Assembly: GCF_041262165.1 (NCBI RefSeq) | Contig: NZ_JBGCBY010000007.1 | Coordinates: 1 to 64,000, forward strand | Direction: 5' to 3' | DNA: 64,000 nucleotides | DNA from: Streptacidiphilus sp041262165 | Lineage (GTDB): Bacteria; Actinomycetota; Actinomycetes; Streptomycetales; Streptomycetaceae | Made by a program: the position numbers and the translations under genes | Shown here: piece by piece, positions 34,302 through 43,924 of the stretch | How the letters are laid out: the number at the start of each line of letters is the position of its first letter | Numbering within the stretch: position 1 is the stretch's first letter | Notes under the pieces: model-generated | The model's input: only the letters and a program-made list of their open reading frames with translations | Databases searched by the model: none | What the model was told of the DNA's origin: nothing

Positions 34302-34979
34302 GTGCCGGTGAAAGCGGCAGGGGGCGGCGCCGAGGAGAGGGCCGAGGGCGCGAGCGCCCGTTCCGGGCGTCCGCGAAGTGAGGCGCGGCGCGCGGCGATC
34401 CTGGCGGCGGCCGGCGACCTCATGATCGAAGGCGGTCTGCGGGCCGCGACGATGGAGGCGATCGCCGCCCGCGCCGGGGTGGGCAAGGCCACCGTCTACA
34501 AGTGGTGGCCCTCACGTGGGGCGGTCGCCCTGGAGGGTTTCATGCTCCGGGCGTCCGATTCCTGGTCGCTGCCCGAGGGCGTCTCGGCGCCCGAGGCACT
34601 GCGGATCCTCGCGACTGCCGCGGTGCGCCTGTTCACGGACACGCCGGCCGGACCGCTGATGCGGTCTCTGGCCGCCGATGCGCAGTCGGACCCCGAGGTC
34701 GGCCGCGCGCTGCGCGAGCAGTGGCTCGGGCCGCGCCGCGCGGTGGCTGCCGAGATCATCCGCAACGGCATCCTGGCCGGGGAGCTCCGTCCGGATCTGG
34801 ACCTGGCGACGACGCTGGACCTGGTCTTCGCGCCCGTTTACTACCGGCTTCTGTTCACCCACGAGCCGCTGGACGAGACCTTCGCTGAGCGCTCCATCGA
34901 GCATGTGCTCTCGGGGATCGCGGCACCGGGGAATACCCCGGCGCCGCCAGATGCTGGAACAGAACGCACCGTTCAGTAA
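34302..34979 (+). CDS. TetR-family transcriptional regulator
   Basis: 225 aa, GTG start with GGCGGGG upstream (GTG 34308 is also possible). The helix-turn-helix is at about 28-75 (ARRAAILAAAGDLMIEGGLR, IAARAGVGKATVYKWWPSRG). The ligand-binding part carries a TetR_C-like pattern (GPLMRSLAADAQSDPE). It most likely represses itself and the MFS gene starting 20 bp downstream, through two matching operators. The inducing ligand is probably a transporter substrate. Confidence 0.93.
   Translation: MPVKAAGGGAEERAEGASARSGRPRSEARRAAILAAAGDLMIEGGLRAATMEAIAARAGVGKATVYKWWPSRGAVALEGFMLRASDSWSLPEGVSAPEALRILATAAVRLFTDTPAGPLMRSLAADAQSDPEVGRALREQWLGPRRAVAAEIIRNGILAGELRPDLDLATTLDLVFAPVYYRLLFTHEPLDETFAERSIEHVLSGIAAPGNTPAPPDAGTERTVQ
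34962..34979. promoter_or_regulatory. Putative TetR operator 2 over the tetR stop codon
   Basis: GAACGCACCGTTCAGTAA, matching operator 1 except for the three spacer bases. It overlaps the last codons and stop of the regulator gene and ends 19 bp before the MFS start, so it would control an internal promoter for the transporter. Confidence 0.62.
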
Positions 34980-34998
34980 CTAGCTCCGGAGTGCTCCG

Positions 34999-36246
34999 AT
35001 GAGAACAGACACCGCACCCTCCGCATCAAAAACTGTCGCCGAGCGGCAGAGCGGATCGGCCCGGTCTTCCCGCTCGTTGCGCTGGATCACGGTCACTCTG
35101 GCTTTCGCCTGCGGGGCGAGCGTGGCCAACCTCTACTACGCCCAGCCGCTGCTGAGCCCCATCGGCCACGCGTTCGGCGTGGGTCAGGGCGCGGCGACGG
35201 TCGTAGTGACCGCGACTCAGGTCGGATACGCGCTGGGCCTGGCCCTTCTGCTGCCTCTGGGCGACCTGCTGGAGAACCGGAGGCTGGCCTCGCGCACACT
35301 CCTGCTGACGGCCGGCGCCCTGGCCATGGCCGCCGTCGCCCCCGACTTCTGGATCTTCCTGGTGCTGTCCGCTCTGATCGGAGTGACCTCGGTGGTCGCC
35401 CAGATCCTGGTACCCCTCGCCGCACACCTCGCGCCCCCGGAAGCACGCGGAAAGCTCGTCGGACAGGTGATGAGCGGCCTGCTCCTGGGCATCATGCTGG
35501 CCCGTTCCATCTCCAGCTTCGCCGCCGCAGCCTGGGGATGGCGCAGCATCTACGCCATCTCCGCAGGAGTCATGCTGCTCACTGCCGTCGCGCTGGCCAA
35601 GATGCTGCCGCTTCGACAGCCCGTGCAGACCGCGCGCTACGGCGCTCTCCTGACATCGGTCGTCCACCTGGCGCGGACCGAACCGGTACTGGTGCGCCGG
35701 GCGCTCACCCAGGCGCTCCTGTTCGGAGCCTTCACCACGTACTGGACGGCGATCTCCTTCGAACTCATCAGTCGTCACCATCTGACCCAGAACGGCGTTG
35801 CCGTCTTCGCCCTCGTCGGAGCCGCCGGAGCCGCCGCGGCCCCGGTCGCCGGACGCCTGGGCGATGCGGGCCACGGCGTGGTGATGCGCGCGGGAGCCAT
35901 AGCACTGGGACTCGTTTCGATGCTGGTGGCGGGGCTCGGCGCAGCCAACCTGGTCGTCCTTGCTCTGGGCGGCGTGCTCCTGGACTTCGCCGTCCAAAGC
36001 CACCAGGTGCTCAGCCAGCGGGACATCTACGCCCTGCGCCCTGACGCGCGTGCGCGGGTCAATTCCGTCTACATGACGAGCGTCTTCCTCGGCGGAGCCG
36101 CTTCGTCCGCGGCCACCGGCCCGGTTCTCGCCGCCTGGGGCTGGACCGGCGTCACGGTCATGGCCGCAGCCCTCATGGCAGTCGGTCTGGTCATCTGGAT
36201 CGCGGAGCGCATGCGGCAGGGCGGGTCGACCGTCACTACCGGCTGA
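34999..36246 (+). CDS. MFS transporter
   Basis: 415 aa with 12 predicted helices. NLYYAQPLLSPIGHAFGVGQ in helix 1 and the GDLLENRRL loop 2-3 motif are typical of the bacterial MFS drug-exporter group. Probable efflux pump for a small toxic compound, energised by protons. It follows the TetR gene directly and is likely derepressed by the TetR ligand. Confidence 0.92.
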   Translation: MRTDTAPSASKTVAERQSGSARSSRSLRWITVTLAFACGASVANLYYAQPLLSPIGHAFGVGQGAATVVVTATQVGYALGLALLLPLGDLLENRRLASRTLLLTAGALAMAAVAPDFWIFLVLSALIGVTSVVAQILVPLAAHLAPPEARGKLVGQVMSGLLLGIMLARSISSFAAAAWGWRSIYAISAGVMLLTAVALAKMLPLRQPVQTARYGALLTSVVHLARTEPVLVRRALTQALLFGAFTTYWTAISFELISRHHLTQNGVAVFALVGAAGAAAAPVAGRLGDAGHGVVMRAGAIALGLVSMLVAGLGAANLVVLALGGVLLDFAVQSHQVLSQRDIYALRPDARARVNSVYMTSVFLGGAASSAATGPVLAAWGWTGVTVMAAALMAVGLVIWIAERMRQGGSTVTTG

Positions 36247-36433
36247 CTCGCAATCCGTCACCGGCCGTACGGGGGCGGGGTCGTGGGGAAGTCGGACACG
36301 TCGGCGGCGGTGTCACCGAGGACGGATCTTTGTGCCGACGGTGTTTGATTGACGGTCATGTGCAGGCCATGAACCCTGGATAGGCTTGCATCATGTACAT
36401 GGCGGACCGGCCGCCTGTCGTCACGGAGGCTCC

Positions 36434-37495
36434 ATGTCCTTCCTCCGCATTGCCCTGACCCGTTCCTATCGCGTACTGGTCGTCGCCCTCGCGGCTGTCG
36501 TCTGCGTTCTGCCGCTGTCGACCGCTACGGCTTCCGCCGACACCGGCGGGCTCTCGCTCGCGGCGGGCACGTCAGTCGGTATTCACAACACCTACGACGA
36601 CACCAGCCAGTTCCCCTTCCTGGCGAACGCGCTCGACACCGGTGCGTCGCTCATCGAGCTGGACACCTGGGTGGACCCGTTCACCCACGAGTGGAAGGTG
36701 AGCCACTCGAGCCCGCTGGGGAACAAGAACAACTGCGTCGACGCCTCCACCGCGGCCGATCTGTACCGGGGCGGAGCCAACAAGGACCTGGGCAGTTGCC
36801 TGGACGACATCAGGATCTGGCTCGGCACCCATCCCGGGCACCCGCCGATCATGGTGAAACTGGAGATGAAGGCGGGGTTTGACGCCACGGTCGGCCTCGG
36901 CCCGGCGGAGATGGACGCGCTGGTCCAGGCGCACCTGGGCTCCGATGTCTACCGTCCGGTCGACCTGCTGGGTGGCTACCCGTCGCTGGACGCTGCCGCG
37001 CGGGCGGGCAACTGGCCCTCGCGCGCGTCCCTGGCGGGAAAGGTCATCCTTGAGACGATCCCCGGCACTTTCGAGATGAACAACCCGTTCGACCACCTGT
37101 GGACGGACACCGAGTACGCGCAGTACCTGAACCGTCTGCAAGCCTCCGGGAGCCTCGGCAACGCCCAGATCTTCCCCTCGGTTCTCGGCGCGGCTTCCGG
37201 CGATCCGCGCACGCGTTACCCGGATACCTCGTTGCGGCCGTGGTTCGTGGTGTTCGACGGAGACGCGCACGCCTACGTCGACGGCGGCATCGACACGTCC
37301 TGGTACGACAGCAACCACTACCTGCTGGTCATGACCGACGCGCAGAACGTGACTCCGGCACTGTCGGACACCGCTCCCAGCCAGTCCGACGCAACAGCGC
37401 GGGTCGCCCAACTCGCCAAGGCTCACGCGTCTTTCGTCTCCTGCGACTGGACCGGGCTTCCCGCCGTCCTCGGCGAGCAGATCTCCCGAGGGTAG
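36434..37495 (+). CDS. Secreted PI-PLC-like phosphodiesterase
   Basis: 353 aa from ATG 36434 with ACGGAGG upstream. The signal peptide is about residues 1-38 (VLVVALAAVVCVLPLSTATA). The mature domain has the two candidate catalytic histidines of the PLC fold (VGIHNTYD and WKVSHSS), plus acidic residues around IELDTW that could bind calcium. It resembles the Ca2+-dependent phosphoinositide phospholipase C family of bacteria. It would act outside the cell on phospholipids or similar phosphodiesters. The substrate has not been shown. Confidence 0.88.
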   Translation: MSFLRIALTRSYRVLVVALAAVVCVLPLSTATASADTGGLSLAAGTSVGIHNTYDDTSQFPFLANALDTGASLIELDTWVDPFTHEWKVSHSSPLGNKNNCVDASTAADLYRGGANKDLGSCLDDIRIWLGTHPGHPPIMVKLEMKAGFDATVGLGPAEMDALVQAHLGSDVYRPVDLLGGYPSLDAAARAGNWPSRASLAGKVILETIPGTFEMNNPFDHLWTDTEYAQYLNRLQASGSLGNAQIFPSVLGAASGDPRTRYPDTSLRPWFVVFDGDAHAYVDGGIDTSWYDSNHYLLVMTDAQNVTPALSDTAPSQSDATARVAQLAKAHASFVSCDWTGLPAVLGEQISRG

Positions 37496-37561
37496 GGACC
37501 CCGCCGACCGCCAGAAGCACCGTCCGGGTGCGCATGTGACGGGCGGTTGGCGAGCACGCGT

Positions 37562-37606
37562 GTCGAGGCCGTGTACCGGTGGGAGACCCCGGCACGCGGC
37601 CTCGAC
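37562..37606. terminator. Possible stem-loop between convergent genes
   Basis: GTCGAGGCCG and CGGCCTCGAC pair perfectly over 10 bp with a 25-base loop. It lies between the convergent PI-PLC-like and NRAMP-related genes. No T-run follows, so terminator function is tentative. Confidence 0.35.
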
Positions 37607-37657
37607 CGCGTCGAAGCCACCGGTGACCCGGCATCGGATCCGTACACCCTGACGGAC

Positions 37658-39478
37658 TCAGCCGCCGCCGAGGCGGACGGCTTTGATCAGCAGCAGAACG
37701 GCGCTCAGCACCAGGTAGCCGCGCAGCGCCAGCATGCCGAGGCGCAGTCCGGGTGACCATTCGACGGGCTTGAGCAGGGCCAGTGGGGGCATCCTCCAGG
37801 CCAGTTTCTCCGGCGTGGGCATCGCGGGCACCGCTGCCGCCACGGAGGTGCCGGAGCGGCTGCGCGCGATCCGCAGTCCGATCGCCGCTGTGACCAGGCC
37901 GACCGCGAGGGCGATGGCGAGCCAGGCGGTGAGGGCCTTGACGTTGATGGTGGGGAAGAGCGTGGTGGTCATCAGGGTGCCGGAGAGCAGAAGCAGGACG
38001 GTGATGATGAGGGTGGCCAGGAGGTTGAGCCAGCGCGGGTTGACCCAGGGGCCGAGTACCTCCGGGTCGTTGCAGAGCAGGAGCAGGAAGACGCTGGCCG
38101 AGGGCAGCAGGAGTCCGGCCAGGGCCTGGACCGCCTCGGTGATCACTCCCAGCGGCGCGCCGGGGATCAGGACGATCCCCGCGGCCAGCAGCACCATGAG
38201 GCTGTAGGAGGCGTAGAACTTCTTGGCTTCGCCGAAGCCCCGGTGCAGTGAGTGGCGCAGGTTGAACACGTCGCCGAAGGCGTAGCTGGTGGCCAGGGTC
38301 ACCGCCGCGGCGCCGATGATGCTGGCGTCCATCAGCACGATCGCGAACATCACCCCCAGGGCCCGGCTGTGCTGCTCCAGCGCGCGGGCGACGCCGGCGG
38401 CGTCGGTGAAGTGGCCCGCGTAGGCGGTGCCGCGGGCGGCGAAGTCGGCGATCATGACCAGGGCCGCTGCGCCGATGACGACGACGAGGGAGCCGATGAC
38501 GGTGTCCGCGCGCTCGTAGGCGATGAAGCGGGGGGTGATGCGTTTGTCGATGACATTGGACTGCTGGAAGAAGAGTTGCCAGGGCGCGACGGTGGTGCCG
38601 ACGATGGCGATGATGAGCAGGACGGCGTCGCTGGTGATGCCGCCCTGGATGCCGGGGACCACGAAGTCGCGTGCGGCCTGGCCCCAGTTGGGCTCGGAGC
38701 GCAGGGTGAGTGGGATGAGCAGCAGGCTGACCGCGATCAGGGCGAACATGGCGCGTTCCCAGCGGCGGAAGGATCCGCTGGCGGTGACGGCGATCAGCAG
38801 GAGGGCCGCGAGTGGCACCACCCAGTACTTGGATGCGCCTAGGTACTCGGAGGCCAGGGAGATTCCGATGAACTCGGTGACGATGGTCAGGAAGTTGAGG
38901 ATGAACAGGTCGCCGACGCTGAACCAGCCCCAGAACTTCCCGAACCGCTCGTTGATCAGTCGGGCGTGTCCGACGCCGGTGACCGCGCCGAGGCGGACCA
39001 CCATCTCCTGATTGACGATCAGGACCGGGATGAGCAGCAGCAGCACCCACAGCAGCGAGTAGCCGTAGTTCTGCCCGGCCTGGGAGTAGGTGGCCACTCC
39101 GCCGGCGTCGTTGTCGCCGACCATGACGATGATGCCCGGACCGACGATCGCCAGCAGCGTCAGCAGCCGCGTCTTGAAGCCGGGGCGTTCCTCGGCATGG
39201 CCGCGGGGGATACGCCCGAACGCGCCCTCGATGTCGCCGAGATGCGCCTCGTCGAGGACGGCGCTGGGCCGCGACGTGGACGCCGGCCGGGGCGGGGGTG
39301 TCGGTGCCGCCGTGGGCGTGGGCGTGGGCTTTGGCGCAGGCGCAGGCGCGGGTGCGGGTGTGGGTGCCGGGGGTTCGGCGGTGTGCGGCGGCTCGCGGCC
39401 CGGGGGCGGGGCTGGGTGTTCGGGTCCGGTTCGGTCCGGCCGATCGGGGTGCTCCGGGGGCTTGCCGGGGGCGCTCAT
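37658..39478 (-). CDS. NRAMP-related divalent metal transporter
   Basis: 606 aa: a Pro/Ala-rich tail of about 100 residues, then 11 or so helices of the NRAMP fold. Helix 1 reads VGDNDAGGVATYSQAG where metal-transporting NRAMPs have DPGN. Helix 6 reads IVGTTVAPWQLFFQQS instead of the methionine-containing MPH motif. These changes match the NRAMP-related magnesium transporter (NRMT) type rather than Mn/Fe NRAMPs. The ATG overlaps the stop of the MgtE_N-CBS gene by 4 bp, supporting joint function in Mg2+ (or Mn2+) uptake. Ion specificity is inference. Confidence 0.88.
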   Translation of the reverse strand: MSAPGKPPEHPDRPDRTGPEHPAPPPGREPPHTAEPPAPTPAPAPAPAPKPTPTPTAAPTPPPRPASTSRPSAVLDEAHLGDIEGAFGRIPRGHAEERPGFKTRLLTLLAIVGPGIIVMVGDNDAGGVATYSQAGQNYGYSLLWVLLLLIPVLIVNQEMVVRLGAVTGVGHARLINERFGKFWGWFSVGDLFILNFLTIVTEFIGISLASEYLGASKYWVVPLAALLLIAVTASGSFRRWERAMFALIAVSLLLIPLTLRSEPNWGQAARDFVVPGIQGGITSDAVLLIIAIVGTTVAPWQLFFQQSNVIDKRITPRFIAYERADTVIGSLVVVIGAAALVMIADFAARGTAYAGHFTDAAGVARALEQHSRALGVMFAIVLMDASIIGAAAVTLATSYAFGDVFNLRHSLHRGFGEAKKFYASYSLMVLLAAGIVLIPGAPLGVITEAVQALAGLLLPSASVFLLLLCNDPEVLGPWVNPRWLNLLATLIITVLLLLSGTLMTTTLFPTINVKALTAWLAIALAVGLVTAAIGLRIARSRSGTSVAAAVPAMPTPEKLAWRMPPLALLKPVEWSPGLRLGMLALRGYLVLSAVLLLIKAVRLGGG

Positions 39479-40776
39479 TCCCGGGTGTCCGTGACGTTCG
39501 GACGTTCGCTGGGGGCGATCTCCTCGGCGCGGTGCGCCGGGTGCGGGGCGGGTTCGCGTCGGCGCCAGTCCTCGGGAATGACGGTCTCCAGAATGTCGTC
39601 GACGGTGATGACGCCCAGGATGCGGTCCCCCTCGTCGACCACAGGCACGGTCAGGAGGTTGTAGTCGGTCATCAGCAGGGCGACGTCCTCGACATCGGAG
39701 TCCGGGAGGACCCGTACCGGTTCGGTGACCATGACCTGCTCCAGAGCGGCGCCCGGATCCGCCTGCAGCAGCACCACCACCGTCGCGGTGCCGATCAGCC
39801 GGTTCCCCTCCTCGACCACATGGACGCTGACGAGTGCCTCGGGTTGCAGGGTGCGGGCCTCGCTCACCAGGCTGAGCGCCTGGCTGACGGTGCAGGACGG
39901 AGCTGCCGTGAGTATGTCCAGGGACATCAGGCCGCCCGCGCTGGAGGGGTTGAAGCCCATCAGGGTCAGCACTTTGGTGCGCTGGCCGACCGGCAGTGCG
40001 TCCAGCACCGGTTGGCGGCGGGCCTGCGGCAGATCGTTGATCGCGTCGGCGGCGTCGTCCGCGCGCATGCGCGTGAGGACCTCGGCGATCTCCTGGTCGC
40101 TCTTCTCGCGCAGCAGTCGGGTCTGCGAGTCGGGTTCCAGTTCCTCGAAGACGTCCGCCTCCAACTCGGGGTCGGCGTGGACGGTCTCCAGGATCTCGTG
40201 CGACTCGGTGCGGTTGGCGTCCTCCAGCAGGTCGGCGATGTCGGCTGCCTTGAGCCGACCGAGACGCCCGAAGGGGCCGCGCACGTGCGCCGAGCGGGCG
40301 TGCCCGATCAGAGGCTCGAAGGACTTCCAGTCACGCCACTGCTGCTGGGCCTGACCACCGACGAGGCCGAACACGCGCGGACGGTGCGGGTGGGTGTCCA
40401 GGCCGTCGACCACCCACCCGTCCGGGCCCTGGCGCAGCCGGAGGTCGTGGGCCCGGACCAGCTCGACGTCGGCAACGTCGAGCACCCGGTGACCGAGTAC
40501 GTCCGCGCGCAGCAGCACCTCGCCCTCGCGTCGCTCGAACGGGCGCAGGTCCACGACCTCGCTGGTGAGCTGGACCTGCGCGCCGTCGAAGCCGGCGACC
40601 TGCTCGACGGGCAGGAAGACCTCACCCCTGCCGACCCGGGCCACCAGCCCGGTGACCATGGGGTAGTCGCGTCCGCGCAGGCGGACGATGACATCGGACA
40701 GACGGCCCACCGCCTCCCCGCCGCGTCCCACCAGCGGGCGACGAAGAAGCTGGGACAAAGACACGACGCGGTCCAC
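39475..40776 (-). CDS. MgtE-N/CBS-domain protein with PRC-barrel-like N-terminus
   Basis: 433 aa, no transmembrane helix. Residues ~1-150 have PRC-barrel-like strands (GRLSDVIVRLRGRDYPMVTG). About 155-270 is an MgtE N domain (AADIADLLEDANRTESHEIL). About 275-405 holds two CBS domains (GLMSLDILTAAPSCTVSQAL, then VPVVDEGDRILGVITVDDIL). In MgtE channels the N and CBS domains sense Mg2+ and gate the pore. Here the pore is absent and the gene is fused by overlap to a separate NRAMP-type transporter, so it may be that transporter's Mg2+ sensor. Confidence 0.88.
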   Translation of the reverse strand: MDRVVSLSQLLRRPLVGRGGEAVGRLSDVIVRLRGRDYPMVTGLVARVGRGEVFLPVEQVAGFDGAQVQLTSEVVDLRPFERREGEVLLRADVLGHRVLDVADVELVRAHDLRLRQGPDGWVVDGLDTHPHRPRVFGLVGGQAQQQWRDWKSFEPLIGHARSAHVRGPFGRLGRLKAADIADLLEDANRTESHEILETVHADPELEADVFEELEPDSQTRLLREKSDQEIAEVLTRMRADDAADAINDLPQARRQPVLDALPVGQRTKVLTLMGFNPSSAGGLMSLDILTAAPSCTVSQALSLVSEARTLQPEALVSVHVVEEGNRLIGTATVVVLLQADPGAALEQVMVTEPVRVLPDSDVEDVALLMTDYNLLTVPVVDEGDRILGVITVDDILETVIPEDWRRREPAPHPAHRAEEIAPSERPNVTDTRE

Positions 40777-40889
40777 ACCACGAAACTAGCCCGCCCGGCA
40801 GCCCCGGCCGACGGGACGCACCCCGACGGGGCCGTGGAGCCGCCCGAAGGGACCAACGAGGTCCGACGCGCTACCGCATCGCCCGGTGG

Positions 40890-41351
40890 TCACCACATCG
40901 GGGACGCGCCGCGCCGGTGGGCTGTGTCGGCCAGCAGCCGGGCCACGTTGCCGGGCAGACCCAGGTGTCGCTCGAGCCAGACTGCGTCGTGACCGTGGGT
41001 GGCCAGCACCCAGGCGGTCTGCAGGCGGCTCAGGTTGGGCGGGTTGTTCGCGGGCAGCAGCGGCGCCAGGGCCTCCGCCGGAAAGCCGTCCAAGGTCGGC
41101 GCACTGAACCATGCCCCGACGGCGTCCCCTGCGTGCTCCTGCGAAACTCGACGGGTACGTGCCCGGCGAGCGTGGACGACCGCCCCAAGGACGCCGCCCG
41201 CGGCGACGGCGACCGCGAGGAAGCCGATGGCGACCAGGGGCCGGTCGCGGACCGGGGACAGACCGATGGCGACCGCGGCGACGAGAATCACGGCAATCGC
41301 AGCAAGAGCGGCCAAGCCCTCGACGGTCTGCGGGCGGGGTACCGCTCTCAT
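40890..41351 (-). CDS. Two-helix membrane protein with C-terminal helical domain
   Basis: 153 aa from ATG 41351 with AAAGGA upstream; a start 33 bp further upstream exists without good context. Two adjacent helices (about 12-30 and 37-58) precede a soluble C-terminus (PPNLSRLQTAWVLATHGHDA) that looks helical. The family was not recognised. It lies 57 bp from the end of the PAP2/DAG-kinase gene on the same strand. Confidence 0.72.
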   Translation of the reverse strand: MRAVPRPQTVEGLAALAAIAVILVAAVAIGLSPVRDRPLVAIGFLAVAVAAGGVLGAVVHARRARTRRVSQEHAGDAVGAWFSAPTLDGFPAEALAPLLPANNPPNLSRLQTAWVLATHGHDAVWLERHLGLPGNVARLLADTAHRRGASPMW

Positions 41352-41408
41352 CGCTGTCGTCCTTTCCGTGCGCCACTCCATCATCGCTGTCTGAGCCGTC
41401 CGAGGCGA

Positions 41409-42911
41409 TCAGGCGTCGGGTGGTACCGGTAGGTAGACGGTGAGGGCGCGGGTGACTTTGTCGAGGATGATGGTGTCGGCGGCGGGGCTGATCTCGCCGT
41501 CGCGTGCGTAGTGTTCGGTGTCGTGGATGCCCTCGATGCGTAGGTGGGTGACGGCTGCTGCCTGGTAGACGCGGGAGCGGGCGAGGGTGCCGGTGAGGAA
41601 CGCGGCTACCAGGCGGGTGCGGGCGAACGGGTGGCTGCCGTCCACGGCGCGGATGTCGAGCTTTCCGTCATCCAGGCTGCGGCGGAAGCTCGGGGCGAAG
41701 CCGGGTGGATCGAAACGGCCGTTTCCGGCGAACAGCAGCCACAGGCTGCGCTTCCTTCCGTCGATGACGGCCTGGGTGGGTCTGCCCTCGACCAGGACTC
41801 GAAGCAGGCCCACGCCGAGTGCGGGCCATTTGCCCAGGTACTTTTCCAATGACTCCCGGGCGCGCACCAGTTCGGGGTAGACGCCGATGCTGAAGGTGTT
41901 GAGGAAGTAGGCGGTTGCCGGTTCTGCTGCCTCAGGTCCGCCGGCGTGACCCTTGCTGGTGACCCGGCCCAGGTCGACCGAGCCGCCGTGGCCTCGCTGG
42001 ACTGCCTCAACAGTGCACTGCGGGGTGAACAGGCCCAGGTCCGAGGCGAAGTGGTTCAGGGTGCCGGCCGGGAAGACCGCCAGCGGCAGGCGGTGTTCGG
42101 CGGCCAGCAGGGCGGCCGCGTTGACGGTGCCGTCGCCGCCGGCGACTCCCAGCGCGCCGACACCGTGGGTTGCCGCGACGTCGGCGGCTGCCTGCTGGAG
42201 CAGGGCGACCAGGTCCTGGTCGGGATCACAAACCCGTACATCGGCCTGGGGGAGCGCGTCACGCAGTTCGGCCTCGATGCCCCCGCCACTCCCGGACGAG
42301 CTGTTGACCACCAGGATCAGTCCCTCGCCCTGGGGCAGCGCGGGCAAGGGCACCCGTGCACGGGCGGTTTCGGCGGCGTCGTCCAAGCGCAGCGGCCACC
42401 AGCGAAGTGTCGCCACCGCGATGACCGTCCCCAGGGCGACTCCGGCCAGGACGTCACCGGGGTAGTGCGCACCCGTGTAGACGCGGGAAGTCGCCACCCC
42501 GACGGCGAGGGGGATCACGACGGCGCCCAGCCAGGGTGATTCCAGGGTGACGGCGGTGGCGAACGCGGCGGCCGAGGCCGAGTGCCCCGAGGGAAACGAG
42601 GTGGTGATCGGCGCGCGCAGCAGGCGCCGGGCCAGCGGCACCCTACTCGTCAACGGGCGGCTGCGGCCGGTGACCTGCTTGGCGACGACGTTGGCGGCGG
42701 CCGAGGCCAGCGCCAGGGAACCGACGCCACGCAGCGCCGCGCGCCGCGCGGTGCGGTTGCGGGACACGCCCATTGCTGCGGCGCCCGCAATCCACAGCAC
42801 ACCGTGGTCCGCTGCCCTCCCGAGCCGGGGCAGCAGAGGATCTATGCCGGGCAGCCGGGCGGTGGCGACGCGGTCGAGCAGGCGAGCGTCGAGTTCGTGG
42901 AGTCGTCCCAT
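41409..42911 (-). CDS. PAP2 phosphatase-diacylglycerol kinase-like fusion
   Basis: 500 aa from ATG 42911; GTG 42917 is equally close to weak ribosome context. The N-terminal half is a membrane PAP2 phosphatase with the three signature blocks KQVTGRSRP, PSGHS and SRVYTGAHYPGD. The C-terminal half (from about residue 195) is a lipid-kinase fold with GGDGT and the LFAGNGRFDPP strand. PAP2 removes phosphate from phosphatidate and the kinase domain phosphorylates diacylglycerol, so the fusion could recycle one lipid pool. The combination is recurrent in actinobacteria. Confidence 0.92.
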   Translation of the reverse strand: MGRLHELDARLLDRVATARLPGIDPLLPRLGRAADHGVLWIAGAAAMGVSRNRTARRAALRGVGSLALASAAANVVAKQVTGRSRPLTSRVPLARRLLRAPITTSFPSGHSASAAAFATAVTLESPWLGAVVIPLAVGVATSRVYTGAHYPGDVLAGVALGTVIAVATLRWWPLRLDDAAETARARVPLPALPQGEGLILVVNSSSGSGGGIEAELRDALPQADVRVCDPDQDLVALLQQAAADVAATHGVGALGVAGGDGTVNAAALLAAEHRLPLAVFPAGTLNHFASDLGLFTPQCTVEAVQRGHGGSVDLGRVTSKGHAGGPEAAEPATAYFLNTFSIGVYPELVRARESLEKYLGKWPALGVGLLRVLVEGRPTQAVIDGRKRSLWLLFAGNGRFDPPGFAPSFRRSLDDGKLDIRAVDGSHPFARTRLVAAFLTGTLARSRVYQAAAVTHLRIEGIHDTEHYARDGEISPAADTIILDKVTRALTVYLPVPPDA

Positions 42912-43049
42912 GACCACCGGCTACCCCAAGTCGGCTCGTGCACACGGTCGCTGGGAGCACACCTGCCCACGGAGCGCTTGGCATCGGCGCGGGCGGGCAG
43001 ACGAGGAGGCAGGAGGCGCTCCGCGCATCCACCGATCAGGGAGCACACC

Positions 43050-43901
43050 GTGACGTCGTCTCACACACACGGCCACCGGTCACGGCGTGGCGGCCGGAGC
43101 GTCAACTCCCCAGCCGCCCGGTCCGATGAGAGAGCAGCACTGAGGTCGGCAGGTCGTGCCGGCTTCGTCGCACGCGGCATCGTCTATGTCCTGATCGGCG
43201 TGCTGGCCATCGAGATCGCCTTGGGCAACCGCGGTGCGCAGGCGGACCGCCAAGGAGCCTTGCACCAGGTCGCAGCTCAGCCGTTCGGGGCGGTGATGCT
43301 GTGGCTCCTGGTCGTCGGCTTCGCCTGCATGGCACTGTGGCGGGCTTCGCTGGCCGTCCTCGGCGAACGGGGCCGCAAGAAGACCGGCAGTCGGGTGCTC
43401 AGCGCCGCCCGCGCGGTCTTCTACGCCTCGGTGTGCTGGGGCGTGGCCGCCTATGCGTCCGGGAGCGGAGGCCAGTCCACGGGTAACGCCCAATCGCAGG
43501 ACTGGACGGCATCGGCCCTCAAACTCCCCGGCGGGCAGGTCCTGGTGGGCGTCGCCGGCCTTCTGTTCGCGGCGGTGGGCGTGGGCATCGCGGTGAGCGC
43601 GCTGCGGCATCGCTTTCTGAAGAAGCTGGACACCGCCAGGATGACCAAGCGCACCCGTGAGGTCGTCACCGCGCTCGGCGTGGCCGGCGGCGCGGCACGC
43701 GGCGCGATCTTCGCCGCAGCCGGGATGTTCGTACTCGTAGCAGCCGTCACGTTCGACCCGAAGCAGGCGAAGGGCATGGACGCCACCCTGCGCAGCTTCA
43801 CGCAGACCCCGGCGGGTCCATGGTTGCTGGTCGTAGTGGCGGTCGGCTTGATCCTGTTCGGCGTCTTCTCCTTCGCCTCGGCCCGCTGGCGCAAGCTGTA
43901 G
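43050..43901 (+). CDS. DUF1206 membrane protein
   Basis: 283 aa from GTG 43050 with AGGGAG 7 bases upstream. About six helices arranged in three similar pairs (ARGIVYVLIGVLAIEIALGN, QVLVGVAGLLFAAVGVGIAV, ARGAIFAAAGMFVLVAAVTF). The PKQAKGMDATLRSF segment is diagnostic of DUF1206. Function unknown. A decayed second copy lies at 45685-46043. It is divergent from the PAP2-DAG-kinase gene. Confidence 0.9.
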   Translation: MTSSHTHGHRSRRGGRSVNSPAARSDERAALRSAGRAGFVARGIVYVLIGVLAIEIALGNRGAQADRQGALHQVAAQPFGAVMLWLLVVGFACMALWRASLAVLGERGRKKTGSRVLSAARAVFYASVCWGVAAYASGSGGQSTGNAQSQDWTASALKLPGGQVLVGVAGLLFAAVGVGIAVSALRHRFLKKLDTARMTKRTREVVTALGVAGGAARGAIFAAAGMFVLVAAVTFDPKQAKGMDATLRSFTQTPAGPWLLVVVAVGLILFGVFSFASARWRKL

Positions 43902-43924
43902 CGGCGACCGTTGTTGACGGACCG

